Source: an uncultured Alphaproteobacteria bacterium (GTDB lineage Bacteria > Pseudomonadota > Alphaproteobacteria > RF32 > CAG-239). Taken from it: 64,000 bases of DNA. Made by a program: the position numbers and the translations under genes. Below the pieces are notes generated by a model, which searched no databases, was not told the origin of the DNA, and saw only the letters and a program-made list of their open reading frames with translations. Each line of letters begins with the position of its first letter. The first letter of the stretch is position 1. Location: NCBI GenBank assembly GCA_910584385.1, contig CAJUAK010000001.1, positions 137,697 through 201,696 on the forward strand. The letters are read 5' to 3'. Below, in pieces: positions 1 through 9,244 of this stretch.

Positions 1-501
1 GAAGAATACCGCGTGGCTTCGCTTTATCTGCCAAACGGCAACCCGCCGTATAACGCTCCGGATGATAGTTCAAAATTTGATTATAAACTGCGCTGGATGG
101 AGGCTTTTTATGAACATGCGCAAAGTTTGCTGGCATTGCGGCGCCCGGTTATATTAGGCGGCGATTATAATGTGATTTTGACGCCGGATGACGTTTATGA
201 TGCGGAGCCTTTTAAAAATAATGCTTTATATCGGACGGAAGTCCGCCAAAGGTTTCGGGCTGTTGAATATTTGGGCTATTATGACGCTTACCGCAAAACC
301 CATCCTGAAAAAACGGGGTACACTTTTTGGGATTACAGCGGGGCAGCATTGCAAAATGACGAAGGAATGCGCATTGACTATTTTTTGCTTTCGCCGGATG
401 CCATGGATAAGATGAAACATGTGGCGGTCGATGCCAGCCCCCGGCGCGGCGTTAAGCCTTCCGACCATACGGCTTTGGTGGCGGAGTTTGACGATGCCTA
501 A
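1..501 (+). CDS. xthA: Exodeoxyribonuclease III, C-terminal part (5' end outside window)
   Basis: The reading frame is open from base 1, so the true start lies upstream and about 166 C-terminal residues remain. Exonuclease III is a Mg-dependent AP endonuclease and 3'-5' exonuclease of base-excision repair. Visible family motifs are YLPNGNP, the catalytic GGDYNV (Asp and Asn), MRIDYFL, and the terminal SDH (active-site Asp-His) in KPSDHTALV. These match the C-terminal half of the EEP nuclease fold. The stop codon overlaps the start of the RNase R gene by 8 bases, suggesting translational coupling. The first in-frame ATG-like codons inside the window are not real starts. Confidence 0.93.
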   Translation, partial: EEYRVASLYLPNGNPPYNAPDDSSKFDYKLRWMEAFYEHAQSLLALRRPVILGGDYNVILTPDDVYDAEPFKNNALYRTEVRQRFRAVEYLGYYDAYRKTHPEKTGYTFWDYSGAALQNDEGMRIDYFLLSPDAMDKMKHVAVDASPRRGVKPSDHTALVAEFDDA

Positions 502-2473
502 GAAATTAAAGCGTAAAGGGCTGCCGGAAACGGCGCATCTCATTGTGTCCGGTATTTCCGATTTTGGGGATTTGATGGCGGAAACGGTTAAAAAGGAAGA
601 AAACCCCGGGAATTTTAAAATTTATATTTTGGAAAACCGTAAGATTAAACCGCCTTTGGAAATTGGCGATAAGTTTCTGGCGCATCTGATTCATAAAAAG
701 AACACTTATACTGCCAAGCCAATTGTCCGTACCGCGCAAGCGGCGCCCCAGGTGGAATATGTTTACGGCGTGATGGAAAAACGCAGCAGCGCCTATTATG
801 CGCAGTCCGCAGAAAAAAATGCGCGTTTTGAATATCTGCTTTCCAATACAGGCAAGGCCAAACCCGGCGATTTTGTTAAGATTGCATTGGAAGGAAGCGG
901 GCGTTTTAAAAGTGCCAGCGTTGTCAAAACCTATGGACGGTTTAACCTGTCTTTGAGCGCTGCGACGCTTATCCTTGAAAAATACGGGATACCGACAGCG
1001 TTTTCAGAAAAGGCTTTGGCGGAAGCCGGGCGGCTTCCCGAATTCCATAGCGAAGAAAGGAAAGATTATGTCCAAATTCCATTTGTTACCATCGACGGAG
1101 AAGATTCCAGGGATTTTGATGATGCCATTGCAGCAGAGAAAACGGATTTAGGATACAGGATTTATGTGGCGATTGCCGATGTTGCCTTTTATGTACGGGA
1201 AGGTACGGCTTTGGATCGGGAAGCTTATGCCCGGGGCAATTCGGTTTACCTGCCGAATATGGTGGTGCCTATGCTTCCGGAAGCGCTGTCAAATGATTTG
1301 TGTTCGCTGAACCCGGGAAAGAAGCGTGCGGCAATTGTCTGCACAATGGAAATCAACGAAGAGGGAAAAATAAAGGGATATTACTTTGAAAGGGCTGTTA
1401 TAAAATCTTTTGCGCGCCTGACTTACGGACAGGTGCAAAAAGCCTTGGAAGGCAAAAATGATTTGCCGGGACAGGCAGCGCTTTTGAAAAAAATCCTTCC
1501 TGACTTGTACGGGGCTTTTGTTTTGCTGGACAATGCTCGGAAAAAGCGCGGCGCTTTAGAATTGGAAACAACTGAAATTAAAGTGGCGCTGGATAAAAAT
1601 GGCGTGGTTAAATCGGTTTATGCGGCGGAGCGTTTTACGGCCCATCAGATTGTGGAAGAATTTATGATTGCGGCAAATGTGGCGGCAGCCAGCGCTTTGG
1701 AAAGCAAAAAAACAATATGCATGTATCGGGTGCATGACAAACCTAAAGAAGACCGGCTCAAAGATTTAGAACCTCTTTTGCGCAGCTTTAAAATGAAACT
1801 TCCGGATATTAATGCCATAAAGCCCAAACATTTTAACAATATTTTGAAAAAAAGCGAAAGTTTCGGGCAGATGATGGGCATCAGCGAAATGATTTTGCGC
1901 AGCCAGGCCCAGGCGGCCTATAGCCCGAAAAATATAGGGCATTTCGGGTTGGCTTTGCAAAAATACGCGCATTTTACATCGCCTATCCGCCGCTATGCTG
2001 ACCTTTTAGTGCACCGCGCTTTGATTAAGGCTTATAAAATGCCGGAAGGCGGCGGGTTGAACAAGGATGATTTGTTTCAGGCCTGGGAAGAAACCGGCGC
2101 ACATCTCAGCGAAACGGAACGGCGGGCCATGAATGCGGAGAGGGATATTACCGCCCGTTTTGTCGCGGCATATCTGGAACCTTCTGTCGGGCAGGTTTTT
2201 GAAGTTAAGGTTTCAGGAATTTCAAAGGCCGGTTTATTTGTCAGTTTAGAGCAGGCCGGAGCAGAAGGGCTTATCCCCATGCGCTGTCTGCCAAACGACA
2301 TCTATATGCCGGGGGACGGCGGCTTGGTTTTGAAAGGGCGTTTCAGCGGGCATGTTTTTCGGCTGGGCGAAAAGGTTAAGGCCAGGTTATGCGAAGCTGT
2401 CCCCTTGAGCGGTGGTTTGATTTTTAATCTGGAGGAGGATTTTGCCGAACCCAAACGGAGGCGGAAGAAATGA
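494..2473 (+). CDS. rnr: Ribonuclease R (RNB-domain 3'-5' exoribonuclease)
   Basis: Predicted 659-residue processive 3'-5' exoribonuclease that degrades structured RNA. The start at 494 (ATGCCTAAGAAA) overlaps the xthA stop; a longer frame to 419 exists but would run through xthA. An OB/cold-shock-like region precedes the RNB catalytic domain (about residues 190-520), whose metal-binding motif DGEDSRDFDDA sits near residue 200, followed by RRYADLLVHR in the C-terminal part of RNB. An S1 RNA-binding domain (FEVKVSGISKAGLFV) follows, with a short basic tail (RRRKK). It is shorter than E. coli RNase R (about 810 residues), mainly at the N-terminus and tail. The stop overlaps the next gene (ATGA), so the three genes form an operon. 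Confidence 0.93.
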   Translation: MPKKLKRKGLPETAHLIVSGISDFGDLMAETVKKEENPGNFKIYILENRKIKPPLEIGDKFLAHLIHKKNTYTAKPIVRTAQAAPQVEYVYGVMEKRSSAYYAQSAEKNARFEYLLSNTGKAKPGDFVKIALEGSGRFKSASVVKTYGRFNLSLSAATLILEKYGIPTAFSEKALAEAGRLPEFHSEERKDYVQIPFVTIDGEDSRDFDDAIAAEKTDLGYRIYVAIADVAFYVREGTALDREAYARGNSVYLPNMVVPMLPEALSNDLCSLNPGKKRAAIVCTMEINEEGKIKGYYFERAVIKSFARLTYGQVQKALEGKNDLPGQAALLKKILPDLYGAFVLLDNARKKRGALELETTEIKVALDKNGVVKSVYAAERFTAHQIVEEFMIAANVAAASALESKKTICMYRVHDKPKEDRLKDLEPLLRSFKMKLPDINAIKPKHFNNILKKSESFGQMMGISEMILRSQAQAAYSPKNIGHFGLALQKYAHFTSPIRRYADLLVHRALIKAYKMPEGGGLNKDDLFQAWEETGAHLSETERRAMNAERDITARFVAAYLEPSVGQVFEVKVSGISKAGLFVSLEQAGAEGLIPMRCLPNDIYMPGDGGLVLKGRFSGHVFRLGEKVKARLCEAVPLSGGLIFNLEEDFAEPKRRRKK

Positions 2474-3405
2474 AAAAGGTTTTATGCTTGTTGTGGTTTG
2501 GGTGTGTGTTTTTTTCTTGTGCCGCCCGGGCCGGCGGAACAGAAGATTTTTGCAAGCTCTATGCGGAGATGCCTAAGTCCTATGTGCGCCCGGTTAACGT
2601 AAAAGAGATTGCCGAAGCGGTTTTAAAGAATTTTTCAATTATGGATAAGCAGCTGCATCTTGGCGGAAAGGGGGATAAGCTGACCCTTTATTATAAAGGC
2701 AAATCCTGGAGCTTTGCCAAGCCTAAAGGCGAGGATGATGCAAATGCCTGGTGCCGGCTGACTAAGGAAGTGGCGCAAAAAGCCGGCGAGTATTCGGAAA
2801 AATTCTTGGAAAATGATTATTTGCTGAGCGAAAAGGTCTTAACGGAAACTCTTCCGCTTTTTGACAAGGATTCAAAATTTTTTGGCGATGGTTTAGAAAT
2901 GACAAATAAACGTTTGAAACATAAACGTTTATTTGCGGCGAGAATGGAAGAAAGCAAACGCCTTTATCTCAAGATAAGCATTTTCAACAGCCACAGTTTG
3001 GAGAATCTGAAAAAAGCCTTTGCGGATTTTCCTGAAGCAGAAGCTTTGACAATAGATTTGCGCGGCAATCCCGGCGGATCTTTGGAAGCTGCCGTTGCGG
3101 CGGCCGATTTATTTTTAGACGGGGGGATTATTGTTTCGACCCATGATGAAAAAGGCGGCAGCGAAGTGTTTTATAATGCGGACGAAGCTGAAGAAATGGC
3201 GGGGAAGAAAATTTTGATTCTTGTCGACGGACAAACGGCCTCTGCGGCAGAAATGTTTGCTCAGGCGCTTGCCGACCAGGGGCGTGCCGAAGTCGAGGGA
3301 AGCGAGACCTATGGCAAAAAAACGCTGCAAAATTTGATAGAGCTTCCGGGAGGCGGGGTTGCCGCCGTAACGGAGGCTTATTTTCGGCCGCCGTCGGAAA
3401 TTTGA
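2470..3405 (+). CDS. S41-family (C-terminal processing) peptidase, exported
   Basis: 311 residues with an N-terminal signal peptide (hydrophobic LCLLWFGCVFFSC then AARA). The C-terminal half matches the tail-specific protease core: IDLRGNPGG, then a serine-containing TASAAEMF segment and YGKKTLQ, which supply the Ser/Lys dyad of the S41 family. No PDZ domain is obvious between the signal peptide and the catalytic core, unlike CtpA/Prc, so substrate choice is unknown. It is translationally coupled to rnr through an ATGA overlap. The predicted site of action is the periplasm. Confidence 0.82.
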   Translation: MKKVLCLLWFGCVFFSCAARAGGTEDFCKLYAEMPKSYVRPVNVKEIAEAVLKNFSIMDKQLHLGGKGDKLTLYYKGKSWSFAKPKGEDDANAWCRLTKEVAQKAGEYSEKFLENDYLLSEKVLTETLPLFDKDSKFFGDGLEMTNKRLKHKRLFAARMEESKRLYLKISIFNSHSLENLKKAFADFPEAEALTIDLRGNPGGSLEAAVAAADLFLDGGIIVSTHDEKGGSEVFYNADEAEEMAGKKILILVDGQTASAAEMFAQALADQGRAEVEGSETYGKKTLQNLIELPGGGVAAVTEAYFRPPSEI

Positions 3406-3433
3406 GAAAATGCTGCCGGAATGAAAATTATTG

Positions 3434-3461
3434 TTGACAGCGGCTTAAAAAAATGTATATT
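3434..3461 (+). promoter_or_regulatory. Sigma-70-type promoter of rpmG
   Basis: TTGACA at 3434-3439, 16-base spacer, TATATT at 3456-3461, 47 bases upstream of the rpmG start. Near-consensus on both boxes. Confidence 0.75.
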
Positions 3462-3508
3462 ACGCCTAAATGTTTAATGTGTAACCTATTAATTTAAGAG
3501 ATAAAGAA

Positions 3509-3676
3509 ATGGCAAAAGCAGTAAAAGTTAAAGTTAAATTGGAAAGCACCGCCGGTACCGGCACTTTTTACCTGGCTGAAAAAAATCCCAGAACTCATCC
3601 TGAAAAGCTGACTTTGAAGAAATATGACAAGAAGTCAAAAAAGCATGAAGAGTTTGTAGAAAAGAAATTAAAGTAA
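3509..3676 (+). CDS. rpmG: 50S ribosomal protein L33
   Basis: A 55-residue basic protein (starts MAKAVKVKVKL, ends EEFVEKKLK). The length, the TGTFYLAEKNPRT segment and the KLTLKKYDKKSKKH core are typical of the Cys-less proteobacterial L33, a component of the large ribosomal subunit near the E site. It is monocistronic, with a strong promoter upstream and an intrinsic terminator 20 bases downstream. The spacer upstream contains a purine-rich Shine-Dalgarno stretch (AAGAGATAAAGA). Confidence 0.96.
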   Translation: MAKAVKVKVKLESTAGTGTFYLAEKNPRTHPEKLTLKKYDKKSKKHEEFVEKKLK

Positions 3677-3696
3677 TTCTTTTAACGGAATTTTGC

Positions 3697-3724
3697 AAAG
3701 GCGCCAGGTTGGCGCCTTTTTTTT
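3697..3724 (+). terminator. Intrinsic terminator of rpmG
   Basis: Perfect GGCGCC / GGCGCC stem (extended by A-T pairs) with loop AGGTT, followed by eight T. Confidence 0.9.
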
Positions 3725-3763
3725 CGGCCGGATATATCTTTGTGCCGGCAGTGAATGCTGATT

Positions 3764-4705
3764 TTAATTTTCCAGAGGGTGCGCCTTGCGGTATTCTTTG
3801 GAAAGGTGTCCGATTTGGACATCCGTATACCTTTGCGTGGTGGTCAGCGAGGCATGCCCTAAGAGTTCCTGAATGGAACGCAGGTCTGTGCCTTCGCTTA
3901 ATAAATGCGTGGCAAAAGAATGGCGCAGAGCATGGGGCGTCAAATTATCGTTCAGGCCCAAAACAGCCCTGATTTTTGCCATTTGCCGCTGCACAATCCG
4001 AGGAGACAGGCGCTCTCCCCGGGCTCCCAGGAACAGAGGCTCTCCATGGCGGAAGTTATAGGGGCAAGCTTGTAAATAAGCGTCTATTTTTTCATAAATA
4101 ACAGGAAGGAGAGGAACAATTCTTTCTTTATTTCCTTTGCCCAAAACCCTTAATGAGGCGCTTTGGGCCGTTATGTCTCCAAAGTTGAGCGACAGGGCTT
4201 CGGATATACGCAAACCGCATCCGTAAAGTATTGTAAAAATGGCGGAATCCCGCAGCCCCTGCCACTCGTCTTTGCTGGCAGCCAAGGCCTTGTCAATCAA
4301 ATCCATAATTTCATTAAAATCTAAAGATTTGGGCAGTATTTTGCTTTTTCGCGGCGAAGATACGATACTGATGGCGTCATTTTTTACCAGATTATTGTCT
4401 TCTGCCCAGCGGAAGAAATTTTTTAAGGCGGAAATTTCGCGGGCCAGAGAACTGTTTTCGAGATGCCGGGCGTGCCGGCTGCTTAAATAATTGCGAAAAT
4501 CCCTGATTGAAACTTCATCTAAAACTTTAAGCGAGACTTCTTTTTTGTTCTTATCTGCCAGAAAGTTCAGAAAAAATGAAAAATCCCTGGCGTAGGCATC
4601 AAGCGTGTGTTCAGAATAACGCCGTTCGTTCCGCAGGTAATTTTGCCAGCGGGAGATGGTTTGGAGAAGCTCAGAATCAGCCTGATAATTAATTTTATCT
4701 TTCAT
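3764..4705 (-). CDS. xerC: Tyrosine recombinase XerC/XerD type
   Basis: 313 residues. An N-terminal SAM-like core-binding domain (WQNYLRNERRYSEHTLDAY, ending about residue 100) is followed by the catalytic domain with Arg in GCGLRISEAL, Lys in GKGNKERIVP, HALRHSFATHLL, and the terminal GHASLTTTQRYTDV with the nucleophilic Tyr. Xer recombinases resolve chromosome dimers at dif during division. XerC is preferred over XerD because this gene is divergent from priA, an arrangement common in alphaproteobacteria, but the sequence alone cannot settle it. Its length and fit to the cellular Xer subfamily argue that it is a host enzyme and not the integrase of the prophage 12 kb away. Confidence 0.88.
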   Translation of the reverse strand: MKDKINYQADSELLQTISRWQNYLRNERRYSEHTLDAYARDFSFFLNFLADKNKKEVSLKVLDEVSIRDFRNYLSSRHARHLENSSLAREISALKNFFRWAEDNNLVKNDAISIVSSPRKSKILPKSLDFNEIMDLIDKALAASKDEWQGLRDSAIFTILYGCGLRISEALSLNFGDITAQSASLRVLGKGNKERIVPLLPVIYEKIDAYLQACPYNFRHGEPLFLGARGERLSPRIVQRQMAKIRAVLGLNDNLTPHALRHSFATHLLSEGTDLRSIQELLGHASLTTTQRYTDVQIGHLSKEYRKAHPLEN

Positions 4706-4823
4706 GATTGCTATTTTAAAATGAAAAAAGTTAAATTAAAGTGTAAATTTGTGGGGATATTCCCGGATGGCGGTTGGTTTTTTTATGCGCCGGATTTATG
4801 ATGGAGAAAAAGAAGGTAAATGA

Positions 4824-7013
4824 ATGATGATTGTTGGCGTTTTGTTGCCGCTGCCGTTTAACAGCGTTTTTGATTATAAGACGGAAGAAGAGCTGCAGCT
4901 TGGGCAGATTGTGCAGGTGCCCTTCGGAAATCCGAGGCAGGGCAAAGGATTCCAAGTCGGGGTTGTCTGGAAGCTTGGCGCAACGGCAAATCTTGATATC
5001 AAAAAAATCAAGCCGGTTGCCAAGGTTTTTCCTTTTTTGCCGCTTTCTGACACTATGCGCCGTTTTATTTCTTTTGTAGCCGAATATAATCTGGCTTTTG
5101 CCGGTTTGGTTTTGAAAATGGCGCTGAGTGCCAAGCAGGCTTTCGATGATCCGAAAATGCTTACGCTTTACACGCTTTCCGGCAAAACTCTGGCGGATGC
5201 TAAACTTAAAAATTCAGATGCAAGGTGGCGGGTTATCGAACTTTTGAAGCATGCGCCATATACTTTGCAGGAAATTATGGTCGGCGCCGGTGTCGGGGCT
5301 TCTGTTGTTAAAACCTTATGCAATGCCGGCGTTTTATTGCCGTTGAGCCGGGAAGCCAAAAAAGATTTTCCCAAGCCGCAAAGCGATTTTGCCAAGGTTT
5401 GCCTTACTGCTGAGCAACAGGCCGCGGCTGATGTTTTATGTGCCGGCATCGGAAAGGGTTTTAAGGCAACTTTGCTGGACGGAATAACGGGTTCTGGCAA
5501 AACGGAAGTTTATTTTGAAGCTGTCGCGAAGGTTTTGGAAGCCGGACAGCAGGTTTTAATCATGGTTCCTGAAATTTCGCTGACAACACAGTGGCTTAAC
5601 CGCTTTGCCAAAAGGTTTGGCGCAGTGCCGGCAAAATGGCATTCCGCCCTTGGCGGGCGTGAGCGTTCAGATACTTGGCAGGCTGTTGCGGATGGGACGG
5701 CGCAGGTTGTTGTGGGAGCGCGTTCGGCCTTGTTTTTGCCCTTTCGGAATTTGGGGCTTATTGTGGTTGATGAGAGCCATGACGCCTCTTATAAACAAGA
5801 GGATGTGGTTAATTATCAGGGGCGGGATATGGCTGTTGTCCGCGCAAAGTTTGAAGAAATACCGATTATCCTTTCTACGGCGACGCCTGATTTGGAGACC
5901 GTATGCAATGTGGAAAGCGGAAAATATGACGCCGTGTGCCTGAAATCCCGCTATGCGGCTGCCGTTTTGCCGGAAATCAACGTGATAGACCTTAAAAAAA
6001 ATAAGCCGCAAAAAGGCGAATGGGGTGTTTCGTGGATTAGCCCGGTTTTGGCCGAAGCGCTTCAGGATAAGCTGGATAAGAAAGAACAATCGGTTTTGTT
6101 TTTGAACCGCCGGGGCTATGCGCCGCTGCTGATTTGCCGGGATTGCGGCTACCGTATGGCATGCCCGAATTGCACGGCCTGGCTGACGGAACATAAAAAA
6201 ACGAAATCTTTAATATGCCATCATTGCGGCTATTCAACGTCAATTCCGAAGGTTTGTCCCGATTGCGGTTCTGAGGACGGATTGACGGCTTGCGGCCCCG
6301 GGGTGGAACGCATTGCCGAGGAAGTAAAATGGCGTTTTCCGGAAGCGAGAACCAGAATATTATCCAGCGATATCACTTCTTCTTTAGCAGAAGTTTCTTC
6401 GGTTATCCGGGAAATGGAAGAAGGAAAGGTCGATATTCTTATCGGCACGCAGATATTGGCAAAAGGGCACCATTTTCCGTCTTTGACCCTTGTCGGGATT
6501 GTGGATGCGGATTTGGGTTTGCTGGGGAGCGACTTGCGCGCCAGCGAACGGACATTCCAGCTTTTGTCCCAGGTTTCGGGAAGAGCAGGGCGCGGCGAAA
6601 AAAAAGGCGTTGTCTATTTGCAGAGCCTTTATCCTGATAATGCGGTATTAAAGGCTTTGGTCAGCGGGAATCGCGAAGAATTTATGGATTTGGAAAAACA
6701 AAGCCGGAAGATATTAAAACTTCCGCCTTTTGGCAAGCTGGCCGCGGTTATTGTCAGCGGTGCGAATCAGGAACAAACCGAAAAAACGGCTATCCGCCTT
6801 GGGCAGTGCGCTCCGCAGACGGATTTTATTTCGACTTTGGGGCCTGCGCCGGCGCCCATTGCGGTGCTGCGCAATAAATACCGCTACCGCCTGCTGCTGA
6901 AAACCGTAAAAAACATCCAGATTCAGCAAGTGCTTAAAGAATGGCTCCGGCAGGTGGATATTCCCGCAAATGTCAGGGTCGAGGCGGATATTGACCCATA
7001 TTCTTTTATGTGA
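4824..7013 (+). CDS. priA: Primosomal protein N' (replication restart helicase)
   Basis: 729 residues. PriA recognises stalled forks and reloads DnaB. An N-terminal DNA-binding domain (VLLPLPFNSVFDY, PFGNPRQGKGFQVGVV) is followed by a superfamily-2 helicase core with Walker A GITGSGKTEVY and Walker B VVDESHD. A zinc-binding insert has paired cysteines CRDCGYRMACPNC and CHHCGY/CPDCGS, followed by motif V/VI regions (GTQILAKGHHFP; QVSGRAGRG). The start is ATG 4824 or the adjacent ATG 4827; AAGG at about 4812 fits either. It sits directly upstream of the ATP synthase genes, a conserved alphaproteobacterial neighbourhood. Confidence 0.95.
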   Translation: MMIVGVLLPLPFNSVFDYKTEEELQLGQIVQVPFGNPRQGKGFQVGVVWKLGATANLDIKKIKPVAKVFPFLPLSDTMRRFISFVAEYNLAFAGLVLKMALSAKQAFDDPKMLTLYTLSGKTLADAKLKNSDARWRVIELLKHAPYTLQEIMVGAGVGASVVKTLCNAGVLLPLSREAKKDFPKPQSDFAKVCLTAEQQAAADVLCAGIGKGFKATLLDGITGSGKTEVYFEAVAKVLEAGQQVLIMVPEISLTTQWLNRFAKRFGAVPAKWHSALGGRERSDTWQAVADGTAQVVVGARSALFLPFRNLGLIVVDESHDASYKQEDVVNYQGRDMAVVRAKFEEIPIILSTATPDLETVCNVESGKYDAVCLKSRYAAAVLPEINVIDLKKNKPQKGEWGVSWISPVLAEALQDKLDKKEQSVLFLNRRGYAPLLICRDCGYRMACPNCTAWLTEHKKTKSLICHHCGYSTSIPKVCPDCGSEDGLTACGPGVERIAEEVKWRFPEARTRILSSDITSSLAEVSSVIREMEEGKVDILIGTQILAKGHHFPSLTLVGIVDADLGLLGSDLRASERTFQLLSQVSGRAGRGEKKGVVYLQSLYPDNAVLKALVSGNREEFMDLEKQSRKILKLPPFGKLAAVIVSGANQEQTEKTAIRLGQCAPQTDFISTLGPAPAPIAVLRNKYRYRLLLKTVKNIQIQQVLKEWLRQVDIPANVRVEADIDPYSFM

Positions 7014-7108
7014 GGCTGTTAATAAGGCGGTATGTCCTTGCAATTTGTTTTTTGTATTAATAAATTAGAAATAAATCATCATTATGATAATTCCTATTGA
7101 TGAGAATC

Positions 7109-7117
7109 TGATATAAT
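7109..7117 (+). promoter_or_regulatory. Extended -10 promoter of the atp operon
   Basis: TGATATAAT is an exact TGN + TATAAT extended -10 element and there is no good -35 box. The expected start point (about 7123-7125) falls at or just inside the first codon of atpH, so the message may be leaderless or nearly so. Confidence 0.55.
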
Positions 7118-7121
7118 TTGA

Positions 7122-7685
7122 GTGGTTAAATTGAAGAAAAATTCAAAAGCAAAAATTGCGGCAACCTATGCTCTGGCCTTGTATGAGGCCGCAATCTCCA
7201 AAAAAAACGCGGAGGCGGTTTTTGAAGATGTGGAAAAATTGCGCAGCATAATCCTTAATGAGCCGCAAATTATCAAGTATCTTGCCAATCCTTTATGGAA
7301 CAACGCTTCAAAAATGGAAGCTTTGGGCGATATTGCCCAAAAAACGGGACTGGGCAACGAGACTCTCGAATGTTTGGATGTTATTGCCGAAAACCGCCGC
7401 TTTGCAGAGCTGCCGCTCATCTTAGATGAGTTTATGCATATTTATTATGCTAAAAACGGCATTGCAGAGGTAAAGGTTGTGAGCGCCAAAAAGCTTTCCG
7501 CTGCCCAGTCCGGCAGGCTTCAAAAGAAGATGGAAACGCGTTTGGGGCGCAAGGTGCTGCTGCATAATGAAGTGGATGCCGGGATACTCGGCGGCCTGCG
7601 CGTTATGTATGGTTCGGAAATGATAGATGCTTCTTTGGAAGATAAGTTAAACCGTTTGGAAATTGTTATGAAAGGTGGACTGTGA
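7122..7685 (+). CDS. atpH: F1 ATP synthase delta subunit
   Basis: 187 residues. The delta subunit forms part of the peripheral stalk linking F1 to the membrane sector. The N-terminal [14 protein letters not shown] is the family signature and the C-terminal [23 protein letters not shown] is the conserved end. The start is uncertain: GTG at 7122 gives MVKLKK, TTG at 7131 gives MKKNSK, and neither has a clear Shine-Dalgarno. The last base of its stop codon is the first base of atpA's ATG. First gene of a five-gene F1 operon, with the F0 genes elsewhere, as usual in alphaproteobacteria. Confidence 0.92.
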   Translation: MVKLKKNSKAKIAATYALALYEAAISKKNAEAVFEDVEKLRSIILNEPQIIKYLANPLWNNASKMEALGDIAQKTGLGNETLECLDVIAENRRFAELPLILDEFMHIYYAKNGIAEVKVVSAKKLSAAQSGRLQKKMETRLGRKVLLHNEVDAGILGGLRVMYGSEMIDASLEDKLNRLEIVMKGGL

Positions 7686-9235
7686 TGTCTATAGGTGCCA
7701 GTGAAATTGCCTCTATAATTAAGGACAAAATTACCAAAGCCGATGTCGACGTTAATGTGGCAGAGGTCGGGCAGGTGCTTTCTGTCGGTGATGGAATTGC
7801 CCATGTGTACGGGTTGGATAAAGTGCAGGCCGGCGAGTTGGTGGAATTCGCCAATGGTGTTAAAGGCATGGCGCTGAACCTGGAAGAAGATAATGTCGGC
7901 GTGGTTATTTTCGGCGCAGATGATACGATTAAAGAAGGCGATTTGGTTAAGCGTACGGATCAGATTGTGAGCGTGCCGGTCGGCAAGGAACTTTTGGGAC
8001 GCGTTGTTGACGCTTTGGGCGAACCGATTGACGGTATGGGCGCTGTTAAGGCAAAAGAACACAGCCTTTCAGAAATTAAAGCGCCGGGTATTATTGCCCG
8101 CCAATCTGTGCACGAGCCTGTACAAACCGGGTTGAAAATTGTCGACTCCTTGATTCCGATCGGGCGCGGACAGCGTGAATTGATTATCGGCGACCGCCAA
8201 ACCGGAAAAACGGCGATTATCGTTGATACTATCTTGAATCAGAAAAAAATTAACGACCAGGCAAAGTCGGACAAAGATAAACTGTTCTGCGTTTATGTTG
8301 CAGTCGGGCAAAAACGTTCTACGGTTGCACAGGTGGTTAAAACATTAAAAGACCATGGCGCAATGGATTATACGATTGTGGTTGCCGCGACGGCTTCAGA
8401 CCCTGCGCCAATGCAGTTTATTGCCCCGTATTCCGGTTGCGCCATGGGTGAATATTTCAGAGATCATGGCATGAATGCCGTTATCTTTTATGACGATTTA
8501 ACCAAGCAAGCCACAGCTTACCGCCAGATGTCATTGCTGCTCCGCAGACCGCCAGGGCGTGAAGCTTATCCCGGTGATGTGTTCTATTTGCACTCACGTT
8601 TGTTGGAAAGAGCTGCAAAAATGAATGATGAACTGGGGGCTGGATCTTTGACGGCTATGCCGGTAATTGAGACGCAGGCCGGTGATGTTTCGGCTTACAT
8701 TCCGACGAACGTTATTTCCATTACCGATGGACAGATATTCTTGGAAACGGCGCTCTTTTACCAAGGCGTGCGCCCGGCGGTTAACGTTGGTATTTCTGTT
8801 TCCCGCGTGGGTTCTGCTGCGCAGATTAAAGCCATGAAACAAGTTGCCGGCAAGATGAAGCTGGAATTGGCCCAATATCGCGAGATGGCTTCTTTTGCCC
8901 AATTTGCTTCGGATTTGGATGCTGCAACTCAAAATCTTCTGGCCAGAGGTGCGCGTTTGACAGAGATGTTAAAACAGCCCCAGTATAACCCGATGCCGGT
9001 TGAGGAAGAAGTTGTTGCTATTTTTGCCGGCGTGCGCGGTTTCCTTGACAAGGTCAGCTTAAAAGATGTTCGTGCTTTTGAAACAGGCGCTTTGCAGGCT
9101 GTCAGGGCGGAACATCCTGAGTTCTTGGAAGAAATACGCGAAAAGAAAGTGATTTCCGACGAGCTGGAAGCCAAGCTGACAAAATTCTATGAGGAATACA
9201 GCAGCGCATTTACAGCCAAGGATGAAGCAGCATAG
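7685..9235 (+). CDS. atpA: F1 ATP synthase alpha subunit
   Basis: 516 residues, the normal length for this non-catalytic nucleotide-binding F1 subunit. The N-terminus [12 protein letters not shown], Walker A GDRQTGKT (about residue 170), and the conserved [10 protein letters not shown] and [23 protein letters not shown] are all intact. ATG 7685 is chosen over GTG 7682 because AAAGGTGG at 7671-7678 is well spaced from it. The A of its ATG is also the last base of the atpH stop. Confidence 0.98.
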   Translation: MSIGASEIASIIKDKITKADVDVNVAEVGQVLSVGDGIAHVYGLDKVQAGELVEFANGVKGMALNLEEDNVGVVIFGADDTIKEGDLVKRTDQIVSVPVGKELLGRVVDALGEPIDGMGAVKAKEHSLSEIKAPGIIARQSVHEPVQTGLKIVDSLIPIGRGQRELIIGDRQTGKTAIIVDTILNQKKINDQAKSDKDKLFCVYVAVGQKRSTVAQVVKTLKDHGAMDYTIVVAATASDPAPMQFIAPYSGCAMGEYFRDHGMNAVIFYDDLTKQATAYRQMSLLLRRPPGREAYPGDVFYLHSRLLERAAKMNDELGAGSLTAMPVIETQAGDVSAYIPTNVISITDGQIFLETALFYQGVRPAVNVGISVSRVGSAAQIKAMKQVAGKMKLELAQYREMASFAQFASDLDAATQNLLARGARLTEMLKQPQYNPMPVEEEVVAIFAGVRGFLDKVSLKDVRAFETGALQAVRAEHPEFLEEIREKKVISDELEAKLTKFYEEYSSAFTAKDEAA

Positions 9236-9244
9236 GAAAAGGTT

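Noticed and set aside
3764..4705. Tyrosine recombinase as the prophage integrase
   Set aside because: It fits cellular XerC/XerD along its whole length, is divergent from priA as in other alphaproteobacteria, and lies 12 kb from the prophage.
5667..6194. Minus-strand 175-residue frame inside priA
   Set aside because: Shadow of the priA coding sequence: no start signal and no recognisable domain, while priA is intact over the same bases.
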